Assembly: GCA_029266475.1 (NCBI GenBank)
Contig: JAQSWU010000011.1
Coordinates: forward strand, 62,001 to 126,000
DNA length: 64,000 nucleotides
Direction of reading: 5' to 3'
Source of the DNA: Rickettsiaceae bacterium
GTDB lineage: Bacteria > Pseudomonadota > Alphaproteobacteria > Rickettsiales > Rickettsiaceae
Part shown: positions 18,843-28,188 of the stretch, one piece after another
Layout: the number at the start of each line of letters is the position of its first letter
Numbering within the stretch: position 1 is the first letter of the stretch
Made by a program: the position numbers and the translations under genes
Notes under the pieces: model-generated
What the model saw: only the letters and a program-made list of their open reading frames with translations
Databases searched by the model: none
What the model was told of the DNA's origin: nothing

Positions 18843-20102
18843 ATGACAAAAAAACAAAACAAACTGAACAAAAAAGATCCTTTAAACGATATAAGAAAAT
18901 TAGTCGACAATAGTTTAAATGCAAGGCCAATAGACATACAGAAAGCTGAAGAGTATTGGGGACAGATTTTGAGAGAAATTATGGAGTTAAGATCCCAAAA
19001 GAATTTTAAAAGTTTATGGATGCAAGCAGAAGGCATAGAATCTATGCTAAACAGATTAAACAAGCGCTACAATAATGATCGCAGCCCAAGGCTAAAAAAT
19101 TTTGCATCATCTATTATGGCTTATAGAGAATCAATTAATGGTGAACTAGGTTTGACTAAGAGAGAAGAGTTAAGCAATCCTAATATTGCAAGAGACGAAA
19201 GGCTTTCAACCACCGCCCCTAGCAATGCTACACTTCCAGCAAGTGAAATTAATATCGGCTACTTTCGTGAGCAAATGAAGAAATTCAGTGATCTAAATGT
19301 ATTTTTTTATTCTAAGTTGCGGAATACAGACGTATTTCATATATCAGAGCTTCCTCAAGAAAGTTCGGCTAAGCCTTCTATAGAAGAAGTTCATAAGATT
19401 TACCATGCAGCTAAAGAATTCAAGAAACTGCATACAAAATTACCTAAAAATGATATAGATTGCCTTGATCAGCTAATGAAAGGTATTAATGCATATTGTA
19501 AGAATCAATTCGATATACAACATAATATTGTTACAATCAATGAAGGAAAAACAATATCTCGTAAGCGCCCCCCTTATGATAACGAACCAATGCAGCAAAT
19601 TACTAAATCGTTGCTTTCTAAGGATCCTGAGGTTGCAGCGAGGAAAATTAGCAGCATGCTTAAGAACCCTGCCCATTATAATAGAACTCAACTTACTGCT
19701 GAAAGATTAGAAAAGCTCTTATATCAATTTGCTATGCCAGAAGATACTTATAAAATTGCTAAAATAGCTGAGTGCATGCAGAAAGGAGAAAAGAAAAGTT
19801 TTATAGATAATATCCGATATTTCTGTAAAACAATAGCTGGATTATTCAATGAGAAATACAAGGTAAAAGATAGCGATATCAAAAACATGCTAGACTCATT
19901 TGTGAAATTAGATGCGCACTCTAAAAATAGAGATGAGGAAATGCCTAAGGAGTTGAAGGCTCAGCTTGCTCCTATTTTAATAGAGGATAAAGGGATAACA
20001 AGTGAAGCTATACCTGAGCCTAAAGGGAACGTCCGTAATTTTGCTGAAAAAGTAACAATGCAAAAGAATCAGCCAACTAATCAGTCTAGAGGACGAGATT
20101 AA
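18843..20102 (+). CDS. Tandem paralog quartet protein 2
   Basis: A 419-residue member of the quartet, 18 bp after gene 1 with an AAGGAG ribosome site. It has a helical N-terminal domain of about 130 residues (LNDIRKLVDNSLNARPID...), then the common domains: KPSIEEVHKIYHAAKEF, LLSKDPEVAARKI, MPEDTYKIAKIAECMQK and LFNEKYKVKDSDI. The C-terminus is basic and polar (ends QSRGRD). Not recognised as any described family. Confidence 0.8.
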   Translation: MTKKQNKLNKKDPLNDIRKLVDNSLNARPIDIQKAEEYWGQILREIMELRSQKNFKSLWMQAEGIESMLNRLNKRYNNDRSPRLKNFASSIMAYRESINGELGLTKREELSNPNIARDERLSTTAPSNATLPASEINIGYFREQMKKFSDLNVFFYSKLRNTDVFHISELPQESSAKPSIEEVHKIYHAAKEFKKLHTKLPKNDIDCLDQLMKGINAYCKNQFDIQHNIVTINEGKTISRKRPPYDNEPMQQITKSLLSKDPEVAARKISSMLKNPAHYNRTQLTAERLEKLLYQFAMPEDTYKIAKIAECMQKGEKKSFIDNIRYFCKTIAGLFNEKYKVKDSDIKNMLDSFVKLDAHSKNRDEEMPKELKAQLAPILIEDKGITSEAIPEPKGNVRNFAEKVTMQKNQPTNQSRGRD

Positions 20103-20128
20103 ATATAATTTTTAAAGAAAAGTTAATC

Positions 20129-21313
20129 ATGACAAAAAATAAGCCAGTAAAAAAGACAGAAACTACTTTATTAGACCAATATATTAAGCAGTTTAGACAG
20201 ATTTCTACAATGCATGAATTTTCTGGGAAAGTATTATGGGATCAAATTTCTAAGCATATTGATAGCCTCGAGGCCGGACCAAAACTGCTTGATAACTTAA
20301 AAAAGCTACAACAAATTTGTGACGATAAAATCAAAGCTATAAAGGATTTAGGTGAATCCATTAATTCCAGTTTTGATAAGTCTTTAGAAGGTTGGGCTAT
20401 TTTAAAAGACACCATCAAGCAATATGAAAAAGGATTGCAAGAGAAACTAGAAGCAAAGCATAAGCCTGAAATACAAGCTAATGCTGGAATTTCAGAGGGG
20501 CCAAACACTACTTCTTACAATAAACCTAAACTTCTAGGTTTAAGCGATAAAGAACTTATTGCACTTGCTGAAAACTTTGAGGCTTCAACATATTTCCCTA
20601 AAAAAAGCAGCCGTCAGAGCAGCCCTGAATATATTAATAGGCCGAGTCTTGAAGAAATGCATGAGCTATTTTATAGCGTCAAGGAGCTTGAAAAGTCACA
20701 ACCACAACTTTACAATCAAAATAAAAAGATTTTGGACGCTTTTAAGACAGAAATTACTGATTACTGTAACTATGAATACAAAAATAAATCATCTAAACAA
20801 GAAAAGTCTAATAACACACCTATCGTCATCGGAAACTCATTGGGCAAGGATGAAAAGCTTAAAGGGTTAATCAATTTAATTTCTAAAGACCCTGAAATGG
20901 TAGCTAAAAAACTACTTATGGCTAAGGGAAGCACAAGTGGAAGCAACCTAGAAAGTGAAAAAGTTTTAGAAGTGATTCTACAGAATTGCTCACCTGAACA
21001 AACATACCGAATAGCTAAGATCGGTGAGGAGATACAGAAACGCGAAGGCAATAAGAAACGTAGCTTCAAAGAAAATCTAAAAGGCTTCTGTAAAGCAGTA
21101 GCAGGTATTTTTAATAGTAAATATAAAGTAAGCGATAAGGAGCTAGAGGCAGCTTTTACGTCTATTCGAAATTTAGAAAATACGACTAAGGATGTTGCTG
21201 GCAAAACCTTTGCTGATAATAACGAGGCAAAAAAGGAAATACTTGGTAAATTCACAGAGGTTTTTGCTAAAGCATCTAGTCAACCTAAAGACAGAGGCTT
21301 CTCCAAGTCTTAA
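20129..21313 (+). CDS. Tandem paralog quartet protein 3
   Basis: A 394-residue member. The N-terminal region (about 1-125) is helical. The common blocks are RPSLEEMHELFYSVKELE, LISKDPEMVAKKLL, CSPEQTYRIAKIGEEIQK and FKENLKGFCKAVAGIFNSK. It is closest to member 4. The C-terminus (FTEVFAKASSQPKDRGFSKS) is short, basic and Ser-rich, similar in style to type IV secretion signals, though none can be confirmed by eye. Confidence 0.8.
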   Translation: MTKNKPVKKTETTLLDQYIKQFRQISTMHEFSGKVLWDQISKHIDSLEAGPKLLDNLKKLQQICDDKIKAIKDLGESINSSFDKSLEGWAILKDTIKQYEKGLQEKLEAKHKPEIQANAGISEGPNTTSYNKPKLLGLSDKELIALAENFEASTYFPKKSSRQSSPEYINRPSLEEMHELFYSVKELEKSQPQLYNQNKKILDAFKTEITDYCNYEYKNKSSKQEKSNNTPIVIGNSLGKDEKLKGLINLISKDPEMVAKKLLMAKGSTSGSNLESEKVLEVILQNCSPEQTYRIAKIGEEIQKREGNKKRSFKENLKGFCKAVAGIFNSKYKVSDKELEAAFTSIRNLENTTKDVAGKTFADNNEAKKEILGKFTEVFAKASSQPKDRGFSKS

Positions 21314-21367
21314 TAATAATTGTGAAACAATTCTTTAATTATAGAGCTTAAAAAGGAAATTAATACT

Positions 21368-22564
21368 ATGGCGAAGGGTAAGACTATTAATCAGGCAAGT
21401 TTAGAGGAATTTTGTCATAACTTTGAGAGTAGTCCAGCCTCAAAACCTCTTGCAGGGATTGCAATATTGAATAACATTATTGATCTCTATAATGATTCAC
21501 TGTTGGGTATCGAAAACTCCTACGCTTCATATGAATCTCTATTCGAAAGCTATTCTGCTGCTCTAGAAAAGCTAAGAGATATATGCGAAAGTAATATAGA
21601 AGACAAAAATATCCCTAGTAAAGATAAGGATGAATGGTTTAAAATAAAAACCGATATTTATATTTTCTCACAACTATTAGACTCCACAAATAATATTGCA
21701 AAGGATAATCCCACTGCTGATATTAGTAGATTATTAATGAGGAAAGTGATCTTAATAAACCCTAAAGAGGATTCGATAGTACAATTACTTGAACAAGCTG
21801 CAAGATTTAAGGACCCTAAAACTTTATTCCCTGAGATTGAACAGTTTAAAGCTGGCCGTAAATATGAGATAAAAGCTAATGAAAACTTAAAAAGACCAAG
21901 CCTTGAGGAAGTTCATGAGCTTTCCTATCGATTAAAGGAATTAAAAAGATCAAGCCCCAGTATTTATAAAGCCTATCAACATACTTTTGATAATTTACAA
22001 GCAAACCTAAAAACTTGCTGCGAATATCAATTTGAATTGAATAATAATTGTCAAGAGGAGAATGGTTACCTTATTCATGTAGATTCTCTTAAGTTAGGGC
22101 AAGATAGATACCTAAAAGATTTAAATATAATTCTATCAAAAGACCCGGAAATTATCGCACGTAAACTTCATGAAGCTAAAGGAAATTCAAGTGAGAGTAA
22201 TATCGATCTTACAAAATTGATCTTAGAGAACTGCACCCTAGAGCAATCATATAAAGCTGCTAGAATTGGAAGGGAGTTACAAAAGCTTGAAGGGAAGAAT
22301 AAGAGTAACTTTAAAGATGATTTGAAAGTCTTCTGCAAAAAAATCGCAGGCATTATAAACAGTAAATATAGATTGAGCGACAGAGACATATTAGCTGCCT
22401 TAAGTTCAGTAGAAAACTTTGCGGCTAAAAAAACTGAATATGGATATAATAATACCCCTCCAGCAAATGAGAAAAGTAAATTAAGGAAAGCTTTAGGAGC
22501 TTTCACTAAAAGATTTACAACTGCAAGCGGAGATAAGTCGAGAGCTAGCCCCAATATTTCTTAA
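21368..22564 (+). CDS. Tandem paralog quartet protein 4
   Basis: A 398-residue member, 54 bp after gene 3, with AAGGAAA before its ATG. It has an N-terminal helical domain, then FKDPKTLFPEI, RPSLEEVHELSYRLKELKRS, ILSKDPEIIARKL, CTLEQSYKAARIGRELQK and FKDDLKVFCKKIAGIINSKYRLSD. The C-terminus (FTKRFTTASGDKSRASPNIS) resembles that of member 3. The gene closes the array; the next gene (Nudix) is 108 bp away. Function unknown. Confidence 0.8.
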   Translation: MAKGKTINQASLEEFCHNFESSPASKPLAGIAILNNIIDLYNDSLLGIENSYASYESLFESYSAALEKLRDICESNIEDKNIPSKDKDEWFKIKTDIYIFSQLLDSTNNIAKDNPTADISRLLMRKVILINPKEDSIVQLLEQAARFKDPKTLFPEIEQFKAGRKYEIKANENLKRPSLEEVHELSYRLKELKRSSPSIYKAYQHTFDNLQANLKTCCEYQFELNNNCQEENGYLIHVDSLKLGQDRYLKDLNIILSKDPEIIARKLHEAKGNSSESNIDLTKLILENCTLEQSYKAARIGRELQKLEGKNKSNFKDDLKVFCKKIAGIINSKYRLSDRDILAALSSVENFAAKKTEYGYNNTPPANEKSKLRKALGAFTKRFTTASGDKSRASPNIS

Positions 22565-22672
22565 ATGCTCTTTATTATAGTCTAAGTTAAAATCGATTAA
22601 AATATAATTGCTTATTATATGTAAAATTGCTAAGCTAAGGATTGCTTTATATGGTGTCTTTTAAGAAATTTT

Positions 22673-23119
22673 ATGTTTTGGGATGATGTTACAGTTTCGC
22701 TACCTATTGTTCATGGCAATGCTGGCTGCCTTATTAAAAAAAATGGCTTAATATTAGCTGTAAAACATGCAGGTAGCGGGAAATGGGATATACCGTCAGG
22801 TAGGCCTGAAAGTGAGTCTGAGCTTGCACACGAGACCGCTCGTCGCGAGACTTTAGAAGAAACAGGGCTTGATGTAGAGATCATAAGACTCATCAATATA
22901 TTCAGAGAAGAGCATAACCCGTCCCAAGCTTTTTATGTTTATTTATGCAAGATAATTCCCCCTATGACAGATGCAGACCTTACCCTTCTTCCGATTACCC
23001 AAGAGGAAATTGTAGAAGCAAAGTTTATAGATATAGAGCTTCTAAATCATGATAATGTGCGCTTTCCCGAAGCCTTACCTTTAATAAAAGGACTATTTAA
23101 AGACCTCCCCGAAAGCTAA
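22673..23119 (+). CDS. Nudix hydrolase
   Basis: A 148-residue Nudix protein that hydrolyses a nucleoside diphosphate linked to another group. The Nudix box is complete: GRPESESELAHETARRETLEE continuing to TG, matching GX5EX7REUXEEXGU. The ADP-ribose or sugar specificity cannot be told; it resembles small ADP-ribose/MutT-type enzymes. It is on the same strand as the quartet but may have its own promoter. Confidence 0.88.
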   Translation: MFWDDVTVSLPIVHGNAGCLIKKNGLILAVKHAGSGKWDIPSGRPESESELAHETARRETLEETGLDVEIIRLINIFREEHNPSQAFYVYLCKIIPPMTDADLTLLPITQEEIVEAKFIDIELLNHDNVRFPEALPLIKGLFKDLPES

Positions 23120-23171
23120 AACTATCCGCAGTGAAGACTAGCTTAAACGATTAACTTGCATATGGAGTATA

Positions 23172-23474
23172 TCAGCTAATGAAGAATTCTGTAACCTCCC
23201 CTAAATATTGCTGGGCAGCTTCAAAGGCTTCTGGATAAGTTTCCAATAAGCAATAAATGCTACCTCCTATACCCATTATAGTTCCAGCAAAAAAGATAGA
23301 AGTAAACTGTATAGCTTCGCTGGTAGACATTCTACTGTTCATATATTCTTGCACAGCTTGCAGCAAAAAATAACCACTGAGTGAGCCAGATACGAATAAA
23401 TCTCCAGCGAAAATATTATAAGCTATCACTTTAAAGGGCTCTTCAGAGTTATGAGTATTTGTTTCTTTTAACAT
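23172..23474 (-). CDS. Small membrane protein, unknown
   Basis: A 100-residue protein with two probable membrane helices (about 20-42 and 58-78, GTIMGIGGSIYCLL). The start lies after a polar 14-residue stretch. No family recognised. It stands alone between the convergent Nudix gene and dnaB, with a C-tract repeat just upstream. Codon use and length are compatible with a real gene, but no homolog can be checked here. Confidence 0.5.
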   Translation of the reverse strand: MLKETNTHNSEEPFKVIAYNIFAGDLFVSGSLSGYFLLQAVQEYMNSRMSTSEAIQFTSIFFAGTIMGIGGSIYCLLETYPEAFEAAQQYLGEVTEFFIS

Positions 23475-23514
23475 ATCAAGCTTTATATTTAATTTATTAA
23501 ATCCTTTTTAACAT

Positions 23515-23605
23515 TTCAACCGCAGGTAGTAATTTTTTGACCCCCCCCCTATTTTTTCACAATTATTCTTGTAATTTTAAGCAAGGGTAATTTGTTGCTT
23601 TAAGC
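23515..23605 (+). repeat. C-tract dispersed repeat, copy at 23.5 kb
   Basis: It begins TTCAACCGCAGG, runs through AATTTTTTGA, a tract of nine C and TATTTTTTCA, then into AT-rich DNA. It matches the 5' half of the 49866 and 58636 copies well. The 3' half has diverged. It lies between dnaB and a small membrane-protein gene. Confidence 0.65.
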
Positions 23606-23644
23606 GATTGATACTAATGGAAATAAACATAATATTTCTAAAAA

Positions 23645-25105
23645 TCAATTAGAAAATTCATGCTGCGTATCAAGATTAGAAATTTTTGAATGGTTAGTAT
23701 CATAATAAAGACCCACTGTTCCAACAGGACCGTTTCTGTGTTTTGCAATAATTATCTCAAGTTTATTACGAACTTTCTCACAATCTTGAAGCCATTCGTC
23801 ATATTTATCTGTACCAAGGGCAGGCTGCTTTCTAAGTAAATAATACTCATCCCTATAAAGGAACATAACAATATCGGCATCTTGCTCTATCGCACCAGAC
23901 TCACGAAGGTCAGAAAGCATAGGCCTCTTATCTTCCCTCTGTTCGACGGCCCTCGAAAGCTGAGATAAAGCTACAATTGGAATATCAAGCTCTTTAGCCA
24001 GAGCCTTCAAGCCTTGGGTTACTTCTGAAACCTCTTGTACCCTGTTATCAGTTTGGGTTGCACCTCTTACTAACTGAAGATAATCAATAAAAAGAAGTCC
24101 AAGGTTATGTTTACGCTTTAGCCTTCTAGCTCTAGTTCTAATTGCTGCAATACTAAGGGCAGGCGTATCATCTATAAAAAATGGCAGGCTAGCTATTTCT
24201 TCAGCCTGTCTTTGTAGCTCATTATATAGCTCTTCATTCACTTTACCAGTTTTAAGCGAAGAAGAGTTAATGGAAGTTACCATTGAAAGCATCCTGGTTG
24301 CAAGCTGTTCTGCCGACATTTCAAGCGAGAAAAAACCTACCGACGGCGGTGTCTGAGAATCTTTGTGTTTTCTCACTAAACTTCTACAACAATTCAAAGC
24401 AAGATTAAGAGCAACGGCGGTTTTACCCATCGAAGGTCTCCCAGCCATAATGACAAGGTCTGAATTATGAAATCCTGAAAGCATTTTGTCCAGATCTACT
24501 AATGCGGTTGAAATACCTGTTACCGAATCAGAGTTCTTCATAGCCTTATTGATGCGGGTAATAGATTCCCCCAGTGATTTAGAAAGCGGCATAAAACTCT
24601 TATCAGTTGTCCCTGCAAGCGCCAGATTAAATAAATGAGCTTCTGCTTTTTCCAGCTGATTAGAAGCGCTTAAGCCTATCGTTGGGTTATAGGCTGTATT
24701 AACAATCTTTTCCCCAACTTCGATCAGACTTCGGCGCATGGCAAGGTCATATATGATTTGGCCATAATCAGCAACATCTATTACCGTAGTTGCAAGAGTT
24801 GCAAGCTTTAAAAGATAGTTATTGCCCCCTCCCATCTCTACTAAATTCTCTTCATTCTCGAAAACATTCCTAAGAGAAATTGGAGAAGCACTAAGACCTT
24901 TATCGATAATATTAAGTATGGCTTTATAAATACGCTGATGAACAGGCTCATAAAAATGTTCTGGTAATAAATATTCGCTTACTCTAATTAATAGGTTATT
25001 ATTTATCAAAATTGCCCCAAGGAGCATTTGTTCAGCCTGTAAGTTATGAGGGGCTACTCTAACTACTGGAAGTTCTGTGACATTTTCTAATATTGCCTTA
25101 CTCAT
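23645..25105 (-). CDS. dnaB: Replicative DNA helicase DnaB
   Basis: A 486-residue hexameric helicase that unwinds DNA ahead of the replication fork. The N-terminal primase-interacting domain includes AEQMLLGAILINN. The RecA-like domain has Walker A (GRPSMGKTAVAL), Walker B (LLFIDYLQLV) and the arginine finger region (VALSQLSRAVEQREDKRPML-type motif). Length is standard. It lies 16 bp after recR on the same strand, in a small replication and repair cluster with ybaB and dnaX. Confidence 0.97.
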   Translation of the reverse strand: MSKAILENVTELPVVRVAPHNLQAEQMLLGAILINNNLLIRVSEYLLPEHFYEPVHQRIYKAILNIIDKGLSASPISLRNVFENEENLVEMGGGNNYLLKLATLATTVIDVADYGQIIYDLAMRRSLIEVGEKIVNTAYNPTIGLSASNQLEKAEAHLFNLALAGTTDKSFMPLSKSLGESITRINKAMKNSDSVTGISTALVDLDKMLSGFHNSDLVIMAGRPSMGKTAVALNLALNCCRSLVRKHKDSQTPPSVGFFSLEMSAEQLATRMLSMVTSINSSSLKTGKVNEELYNELQRQAEEIASLPFFIDDTPALSIAAIRTRARRLKRKHNLGLLFIDYLQLVRGATQTDNRVQEVSEVTQGLKALAKELDIPIVALSQLSRAVEQREDKRPMLSDLRESGAIEQDADIVMFLYRDEYYLLRKQPALGTDKYDEWLQDCEKVRNKLEIIIAKHRNGPVGTVGLYYDTNHSKISNLDTQHEFSN

Positions 25106-25121
25106 ATTTCATACCTTATAT

Positions 25122-25724
25122 TTATACCTCGAATAAATGACGGCTAGCAAAAGCTGCTGTTAAAGTTCCTTCATCAAGATAGTCAAGTTCACCACCCATT
25201 GGTATACCTGAGCCAAGCCTTGAAATCTTTATATTTAAATCTTTTAGAAAATCAGTAATAAAAAATGCCGTCGTCTGCCCTTCAAGGGTTGAGTTAGTCG
25301 CAATGATTACTTCCTGTATGTTACCTTGCTCAATCCTGGTCTTTAATTGCTGCAGACCAAGTTCTGTTGGAGTATTACCCTGCCCTGCGGACAGTGCGCC
25401 GCCTAAAACATGATATATACCTTTAAACATATTGCTTCGCTCAATAGCCCAAAGATCGGCCACGGTCTCAACAATAGCAATAATTTCCTTATTCCGCTCG
25501 CTATTGCAACAAATTTTACATGGTGAAACTACATCCAAATTACGACAGACTTCACATTCAGTGATTTTATTATATGCATCACTTAAGGAATGGATTAACG
25601 ACTGCATCCTATTTTCCTTATCTTTTAACAAATGGAGGACCAATCTCCTAGCTGACCTTGGACCAAGCCCTGGTAGCTTAGAAAAAATATATATTAATTG
25701 GTCTATTTCATTCTTTTTAGCCAT
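25122..25724 (-). CDS. recR: Recombination protein RecR
   Basis: A 200-residue RecFOR-pathway protein that helps load RecA at gaps. The N-terminal helix-hairpin-helix ([17 protein letters not shown]), a zinc finger of four cysteines ([16 protein letters not shown]), and the Toprim domain with [10 protein letters not shown] and the C-terminal [16 protein letters not shown] are intact. The position after dnaX and ybaB is the classic order. Confidence 0.96.
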   Translation of the reverse strand: MAKKNEIDQLIYIFSKLPGLGPRSARRLVLHLLKDKENRMQSLIHSLSDAYNKITECEVCRNLDVVSPCKICCNSERNKEIIAIVETVADLWAIERSNMFKGIYHVLGGALSAGQGNTPTELGLQQLKTRIEQGNIQEVIIATNSTLEGQTTAFFITDFLKDLNIKISRLGSGIPMGGELDYLDEGTLTAAFASRHLFEV

Positions 25725-25765
25725 AAAATTCCTGATAAGATATACAAGGTTAAATAACCATGTCG

Positions 25766-25806
25766 TTTTGCCCCCCCCTCCCCCTATTTTTTAGCAATAA
25801 TTATAT
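25766..25806 (+). repeat. C-tract dispersed repeat, short copy
   Basis: The core GTTTTGCCCCCCCCTCCCCC, then TATTTTTTAGCAATAATTAT, resembles the centre of the other copies (eight C, T, five C). It fills the 85-bp gap between recR and ybaB, so it could affect transcription between them. Confidence 0.45.
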
Positions 25807-25809
25807 CAA

Positions 25810-26133
25810 TCAAAATGGAAATTTAAATCCTGCTGGAAGTCCAAGCCCACCAAGCATGCCTGATTTCATGGACTCTGCATTGCTATCGGATTTACTCTTA
25901 GCGTCATTAAATGCTGCAACAATTAAATCTTCTATTATTTCTTTATCACTCGCATTAAGCAAGCTTGGGTCAATATTAATTTTTATTAACTCATTCTTGC
26001 CATTAATCTTTACAGTAACACTACTACCACCAGCTTTTCCTTCAAATTCAGTTTTTGCAAGCTCTTCCTGCATGGTCTGCATCTTTTTTTGCATCTCCTG
26101 CGCTTGCTTCATTATTTGACCCATATTAAACAT
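25810..26133 (-). CDS. ybaB: YbaB/EbfC nucleoid-associated protein
   Basis: A 107-residue small DNA-binding protein. It starts MFNMGQIMKQAQEMQKKMQ and has the family core GKAGGSSVTVKINGKNEL. It dimerises as tweezers on DNA. The dnaX-ybaB-recR order is conserved in most bacteria. An AGGAGT ribosome site is visible. Confidence 0.95.
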   Translation of the reverse strand: MFNMGQIMKQAQEMQKKMQTMQEELAKTEFEGKAGGSSVTVKINGKNELIKINIDPSLLNASDKEIIEDLIVAAFNDAKSKSDSNAESMKSGMLGGLGLPAGFKFPF

Positions 26134-26240
26134 TTTAAATACTCCTTTTATAATATTAAACTTTGGAAGCTTGGCTTAACCATGATTTCTAATAACTTAT
26201 ATAGATTTTATCTAGTAAGCTAAGCTCAATATAATTAAAT

Positions 26241-27984
26241 TTATTTTTTTAATAATATATCTGTTATTTTTGCCTCAGGGAAATGTTGCGCTACCTTATT
26301 CCATGCTGCTGTTTTCTCTGCATTTAGTACAAGCAACTCTTTTAGAGGGGCCATTTCCTCGCTTGCCTGGTTAACAGTAATCACCCACTCCTGATTGGTA
26401 TATTTATATAGTAACTCCCCAAGTTCAGCATTAATTTTTTTATTCACATTAAGTGATTTCATTTCTATTTTACCAAATTCAAACTCAGTAATCTCTACTT
26501 TATTCATTAGATAGTAAAAAATACCAAATTCATTTTCTTCACTTAAAAATCTTAGTAGATCAACAAAGGTTGAAAATTTAAGGGCTAATACATTCTGATT
26601 TGTCGCTTTTGCTACACATAAAGGAGAGGTCGATAATAGGTAGCTTGTATCGTTATGCCTATTGAGCGTTCCTGGTTCCTCAAAACTTACATTTAAAACT
26701 TCATTAGCTTTTACGCTTAATGGATCACTAGCTGATTGCGCTACAGAGTTAAGTGGGTTTTGGGTAAAGTTCTGACTAAAATTGCCTGGGATGACTAGTC
26801 TCTAACGCTTTTGCTTCATTTTGGCCTTGATTAGTAATTTGCTCAACCAATTCCTTAGGGGAAGGTAAATTCGTAGTATAAATAGCTTTAATAGCGAGCA
26901 TTTCTAATGAGTGCAGCATATTGTAGGAATTTTTAACCTCAAATAAGCCTTTTATGATAAGTTGCCAGACAAGAGTAAGCCAAGAAAGATTAACCTTATC
27001 AGCCAAAGCTTTAGTTACAGGCGCATAGCTTGCAAAAACCTGCGACCGGTAATTATTTATTGTTTTAGCCTTTGTAATGTTAGCTATATAGTCAAGGACA
27101 TTTTCGGTAAAAAGTACTAAATCGATGCCCGTTTTATAAGCCTCGTTAATATAGGCAATTGCCTGCTCAGTATTACGATCAAAAATTGCATGGGTAAAAT
27201 CTACGGCGATTTTAAGGTTAGTTGCCCCAACCATGCCAGCTACTACTTTCTCTGTTATTCTAGTTTCGCTACCAGCAAAAGTTAAAGATACTGCCTGATC
27301 TAATAATGATAACGCATCCCTTGCAGAACCATCAGATTTTAATGCTATAATATTTAAAGCTTCTTCCTCAAAGCTAACATTTTCATTTTGGCAAATTTTC
27401 GCAAGAAGTGTGTATAGCTGGTTCTCGTCTAAACGTTTTAAATCAAATCGCTGACATCTTGATATAATAGTTACTGGAATCTTATTAACTTCAGTTGTTG
27501 CAAATATAAAGATCACATGCGCAGGTGGTTCTTCAAGTAGTTTTAAGAGTGCGTTAAAAGCATTTTTTGATAGCATGTGTACTTCGTCGATAATAAACAC
27601 CTTGTATCTACCAAGCAGCGGTTTATACTGCGCGCCATCTATTATATCTCTTATATCATCCACGCCCGTTCGGCTTGCTGCATCCATCTCAATAATATCT
27701 GGATGCCCACCTTGCGATATACTTACACAATTAGTACACTTCTCACAAGGTATAATAGTAGCTTGTTCCTCTTTAAGGTCACTACAATTAATAGCTTTAG
27801 CAATGATTCTTGCCGAAGTCGTTTTTCCTACCCCTCTAATACCTGTAAGCAAATAAGCATGCGCAAGTCTACGTTCCTTAATTGCAGTATTTATAACTTT
27901 AACTAAGACATCTTGACCTTGAAGATGTAAGAAATTTGTAGGTCTATATTTTCTAGCGAAAACTATATAAGGTTTATTATGCAC
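26241..27984 (-). CDS. dnaX: DNA polymerase III tau/gamma in two frames
   Basis: This is the clamp-loader ATPase. Frame 0 gives 402 residues: Walker A (GIRGVGKTTSARI), zinc cysteines (CEKCTNC), Walker B (VFIIDEVHML) and sensor SRC (TIISRCQRF), i.e. complete domains I-III, ending ...HPRQF at TAG (26778-26776). The next 178 codons lie in the +1 frame without a stop (NFSQNFTQNPLNS... to LLKK at 26241) and read as a tau-like C-terminal region. Together they give 580 residues, normal for tau. At the join, UUU-UAG allows Phe-tRNA to slip onto UUU in +1, and AGG lies 3 bases upstream, as in prfB. It may make both gamma and tau. A plain frameshift mutation is the alternative. Confidence 0.85.
26773..26790 (-). 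other. Putative +1 frameshift site in dnaX
   Basis: Reading the minus strand: CCC AGG CAA TTT TAG TCA. A Shine-Dalgarno-like AGG lies 3 bases before TTT, the stop TAG fills the A site, and slipping forward one base re-pairs UUU perfectly. After the slip the frame is AGT CAG AAC, open for 178 codons. The geometry copies the prfB site (AGGGGG, 3 bases, CUU UGA). The short SD is the weak point. Confidence 0.6.
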
Positions 27985-28027
27985 AATGCTGCCTTAAAGG
28001 TAAATGTGTATTATTGAAGAGTTTATA

Positions 28028-28111
28028 GCCAGCAATGACCCGCCTAAATCCTACGACGACTGCTTCCTTTCGGACCTGATCGGATTAGCAAGCAAGACGC
28101 CCATCACTGGC
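28028..28111 (-). ncRNA. ffs: Signal recognition particle RNA (small bacterial type)
   Basis: The minus strand carries the conserved apical core GATCAGGTCCGAAAGGAAGC, which matches the 4.5S RNA core with its GNRA-type tetraloop and Ffh-binding asymmetric loop. The flanks GCCAGTGATGGGC and GGGTCATTGCTGGC pair to close a long hairpin of about 84 nt. It lies 43 bp upstream of dnaX, a common position. True ends may extend a few bases. It targets membrane proteins with Ffh. Confidence 0.93.
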
Positions 28112-28188
28112 CAAAATATAGAATAGTGATATTATAAAAAAATTCAAGTAGATAATTGATTTTTTTGCTTTATTCTACTTACAGAGTT

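Noticed and set aside
20770-21255. A 161-codon open frame opposite the third quartet gene
   Set aside because: It lies fully antisense to a gene with shared paralog motifs and a good start, so it is a shadow frame.
23515-23605. Reading the C-tract repeats as CRISPR or as simple terminators
   Set aside because: Copies are far apart and single, and the C-run does not form a stem followed by T. They behave as a dispersed repeat.
28120-28160. Promoter of the SRP RNA
   Set aside because: TTGAAT and TATATT are visible but the spacer is about 21 bp and the fit to the RNA start is poor.
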